The notes beneath the pieces are model-generated. The model was not told where the DNA came from, did no database searches, and saw only the letters and a program-made list of their open reading frames with translations. From contig JAPOOY010000158.1 in the NCBI GenBank assembly GCA_026713205.1, positions 1 to 15,883 on the forward strand: DNA of 15,883 nt. Reading direction: 5' to 3'. Positions 14,350 through 15,883 of the stretch are shown in pieces; the first letter of the stretch is position 1; each line of letters starts with the position of its first letter. This DNA comes from Bdellovibrionales bacterium. Its GTDB lineage: Bacteria > Bdellovibrionota > Bdellovibrionia > Bdellovibrionales > UBA1609. Both the position numbers and the translations under genes were made by a program.

Positions 14350-14432
14350 AAAAACTCCTTTTCTTATAAGTTCACCTTACAAATTTCTAAAGGCCATTAA
14401 GAAGACAAGAAATCCTCTCTATAGTTCATTGT

Positions 14433-14458
14433 AAAAACTTCTTCTTCATTTGTGAAGA
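14433..14458 (-). terminator. Weak candidate terminator after tadB
   Basis: Minus-strand TCTTCA, loop CAAA, TGAAGA is followed a few bases later by five T, just past the tadB stop. The stem is only 6 bp, so at best it attenuates read-through into the RHS-like gene. The rest of this 110-bp gap shows no clear promoter. Confidence 0.3.
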
Positions 14459-14459
14459 G

Positions 14460-15335
14460 CTATACTTTAATTTCAATCATTTTTTTCATCATAATTGCCC
14501 CTAAAGCCACAAGCAGCACTACGCCTCCCAAGCAAACCCAGCCCAAAGGCTTAAATAACAAAGGAGATATGTACTCCCTGTCCATGACATAAAATATCCC
14601 AATAAGAAGAAAGGGGATGGAGGAAATAATTTTAGCCTGCATTTTCCCTTGAGCCGTTAAAGCCTTAATTTTTTTATCCATTTTTTGCCGTTCCCGTAAA
14701 GTATCCGCCATAACATAAAATGTTTCCGCCAGATTTCCCCCTGTTTCCTTTAAAATATTTATAGCTGTTACAAGCATATCTATATCAGGCCTGTTTATTC
14801 GCTCTCCCATTTCCGTCAGAGCCTCTTCAACAGACTGCCCTAATTGTATCTTATTTAAAACTAAACGAAATTCTTTAGCTAAAGGCCCGGGATAGCCTTT
14901 AATCACCCGATCCATAGACTGAGTCAAACCCAAGCCCACCTTTAAGCTGTTGCACATAATGGTCAGAGCTTCCACAAGTTGAGCCACAACCTTATCACAA
15001 TGGGATTCCCAAAGAGATCTCAATATGAGGCGGATACCAAGCCAAGTGAGCAAAAGCATAGCTCCTCCCACTCCCAAACTCAGCAAAACATTGGGCCAGA
15101 ACATGAGTACAACGAGACCACTAAGAGACAGAGAAAGAATCCAACAATTTCTGATAATTATCTCCTTTTTTTGGGTCATAAGAAGTTTATCCATAATATC
15201 CAGTATTTCTTTTTGCGCTGTCAGAACTTTTGTTGAAAAGAAATTCAGAATTTGATCGGAAAAACGATAAACGCAGATAAAAACCGCCAGACCAGTTACT
15301 ATACTTAGAGCTAGAGGATTGTAGAGATAACTCAT
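14460..15335 (-). CDS. tadB: Tad pilus inner-membrane assembly protein TadB
   Basis: A 291-residue inner-membrane platform protein of the Tad/Flp (tight adherence) secretion system. Membrane segments lie at about 8-24, 65-105, 235-252 and 262-286. The cytoplasmic T2SSF domain sits between (about 120-235: CNSLKVGLGLTQSMDRV, EEALTEMGERINRPDIDMLVTAINILKETGGNLAETF, RERQKMDKKIKALTAQGKMQ), which is the TadB signature. ATG at 15335 overlaps the tadA stop as ATGA and has AGGAGG upstream inside tadA, so the two are coupled. A tadC gene normally follows directly, but the next gene is the RHS-like one. Confidence 0.92.
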   Translation of the reverse strand: MSYLYNPLALSIVTGLAVFICVYRFSDQILNFFSTKVLTAQKEILDIMDKLLMTQKKEIIIRNCWILSLSLSGLVVLMFWPNVLLSLGVGGAMLLLTWLGIRLILRSLWESHCDKVVAQLVEALTIMCNSLKVGLGLTQSMDRVIKGYPGPLAKEFRLVLNKIQLGQSVEEALTEMGERINRPDIDMLVTAINILKETGGNLAETFYVMADTLRERQKMDKKIKALTAQGKMQAKIISSIPFLLIGIFYVMDREYISPLLFKPLGWVCLGGVVLLVALGAIMMKKMIEIKV

Positions 15336-15883
15336 CCGGCATCCCTCCTGACTATTTTTTTAAAACCCTTCTTCTGTAAGGAACCAGGAACAGATGAAGA
15401 CTTGGAAAGGGAAGGTTTTCTTGCAATACCGGCAGTTACCTTTACAGAAATTTTATTGGGATCTTTTATTTCAGAAGAAGCTTTAGTCGTAAATAAATCC
15501 CTTGGAATTTTAATGCCTTTTTGTTCAAATTTTTCAATAAAAGTGGGGATAATTCCTGAAGCCTGAAACTGTCCGGTAATCTTTCCATCCTTTGTAAATC
15601 CCTCTTCCTTAAACCGAAAGACTTCCTGAAGAGTGACCACATCCCCCTGCATTCCAACCACTTCCGTAATACTCTTTATTTTTCGGGAGCCATCGTTCAT
15701 TCGGCTGATTTGAATAATTAAGTCCACGGCGCCGGCAATCTGTTCACGAATGGCCTTGGCCGGAAGTTCCATCCCCGCCATAAGACATAAGGTTTCCAAA
15801 CGGGCCACAGCCTCCCTCGGTGTGTTGGCATGTACGGTCGTTAAAGAGCCATCATGTCCTGTATTCATAGCCGCAAGCATATC
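15332..15883 (-). CDS. tadA: Tad pilus ATPase TadA/CpaF, C-terminal part (continues past window)
   Basis: The last 183 residues of the VirB11-like secretion ATPase that powers Flp pilus assembly. The visible part starts DMLAAMNTGHDGSLTTVHANTPREAVARLE, a diagnostic CpaF/TadA stretch (His box), then LPAKAIREQIAGAVDLIIQISRMNDGSRKI and the conserved ITEVVGMQGDVVTLQEVF. The Walker motifs lie beyond the window edge. After IPRDLFTT, where family members usually end soon, there is a tail of about 45 residues rich in Lys and Ser, unusual in length. The stop overlaps the tadB start. Confidence 0.93.
   Translation of the reverse strand, partial: DMLAAMNTGHDGSLTTVHANTPREAVARLETLCLMAGMELPAKAIREQIAGAVDLIIQISRMNDGSRKIKSITEVVGMQGDVVTLQEVFRFKEEGFTKDGKITGQFQASGIIPTFIEKFEQKGIKIPRDLFTTKASSEIKDPNKISVKVTAGIARKPSLSKSSSVPGSLQKKGFKKIVRRDAG

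Overview
The window is about 15.9 kb of moderately AT-rich bacterial chromosome. Every convincing gene lies on the minus strand, so transcription runs from high to low coordinates. The best fit is a predatory bacterium of the Bdellovibrionota (Bdellovibrio-like organisms). The main reason is the right-hand region: Tad/Flp pilus genes tadA and tadB, then a large secreted protein with weak RHS/YD-like character, then a secreted protein of about 100 residues that looks disordered. This is the arrangement recalled for the B. bacteriovorus host-interaction (hit) locus (bd0109/bd0108 beside the flp/tad genes). A receiver-plus-TPR regulator, a Cys-rich repeat lipoprotein and a secreted nuclease fit the same lifestyle. 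The assignment is inference from architecture, not from an alignment.

Layout in transcription order. (1) 15883-12346: tadA 3' end, tadB, the RHS-like gene and the small hit-type gene. (2) 11898-9674: an AmgK-like sugar kinase and a secreted DNA/RNA non-specific endonuclease, each bounded by copies of a palindromic intergenic repeat. (3) 9506-2989: a leucine-degradation operon starting at a palindromic, apparently divergent promoter. It encodes the methylcrotonyl-CoA carboxylase beta subunit, a methylglutaconyl-CoA hydratase-like enzyme, a biotin carboxylase subunit, a separate biotin carrier subunit and HMG-CoA lyase, and ends in the riboflavin gene ribD. Isovaleryl-CoA dehydrogenase is absent. 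(4) 2939-1023: a 638-residue response-regulator protein. (5) 787-305: a small lipoprotein built of 30-residue repeats. (6) 304-1: two tandem copies of the repeat.

The enzymes in region 3 carry out the later steps of leucine catabolism: 3-methylcrotonyl-CoA is carboxylated, hydrated to HMG-CoA and cleaved to acetyl-CoA and acetoacetate, as expected for an organism living on prey protein. The nuclease and the AmgK-like kinase would suit use of prey nucleic acid and cell-wall sugars.

The most unusual signal is the repeat family. Five copies (two at 1-294, then 9558-9676, 10567-10877 and 12022-12294) share terminal motifs and a nested palindromic core. The two complete copies have perfect 32-bp and 30-bp arms whose sequence differs between copies but stays perfectly self-complementary within each. 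No tRNA, rRNA, CRISPR array or complete insertion sequence was seen.
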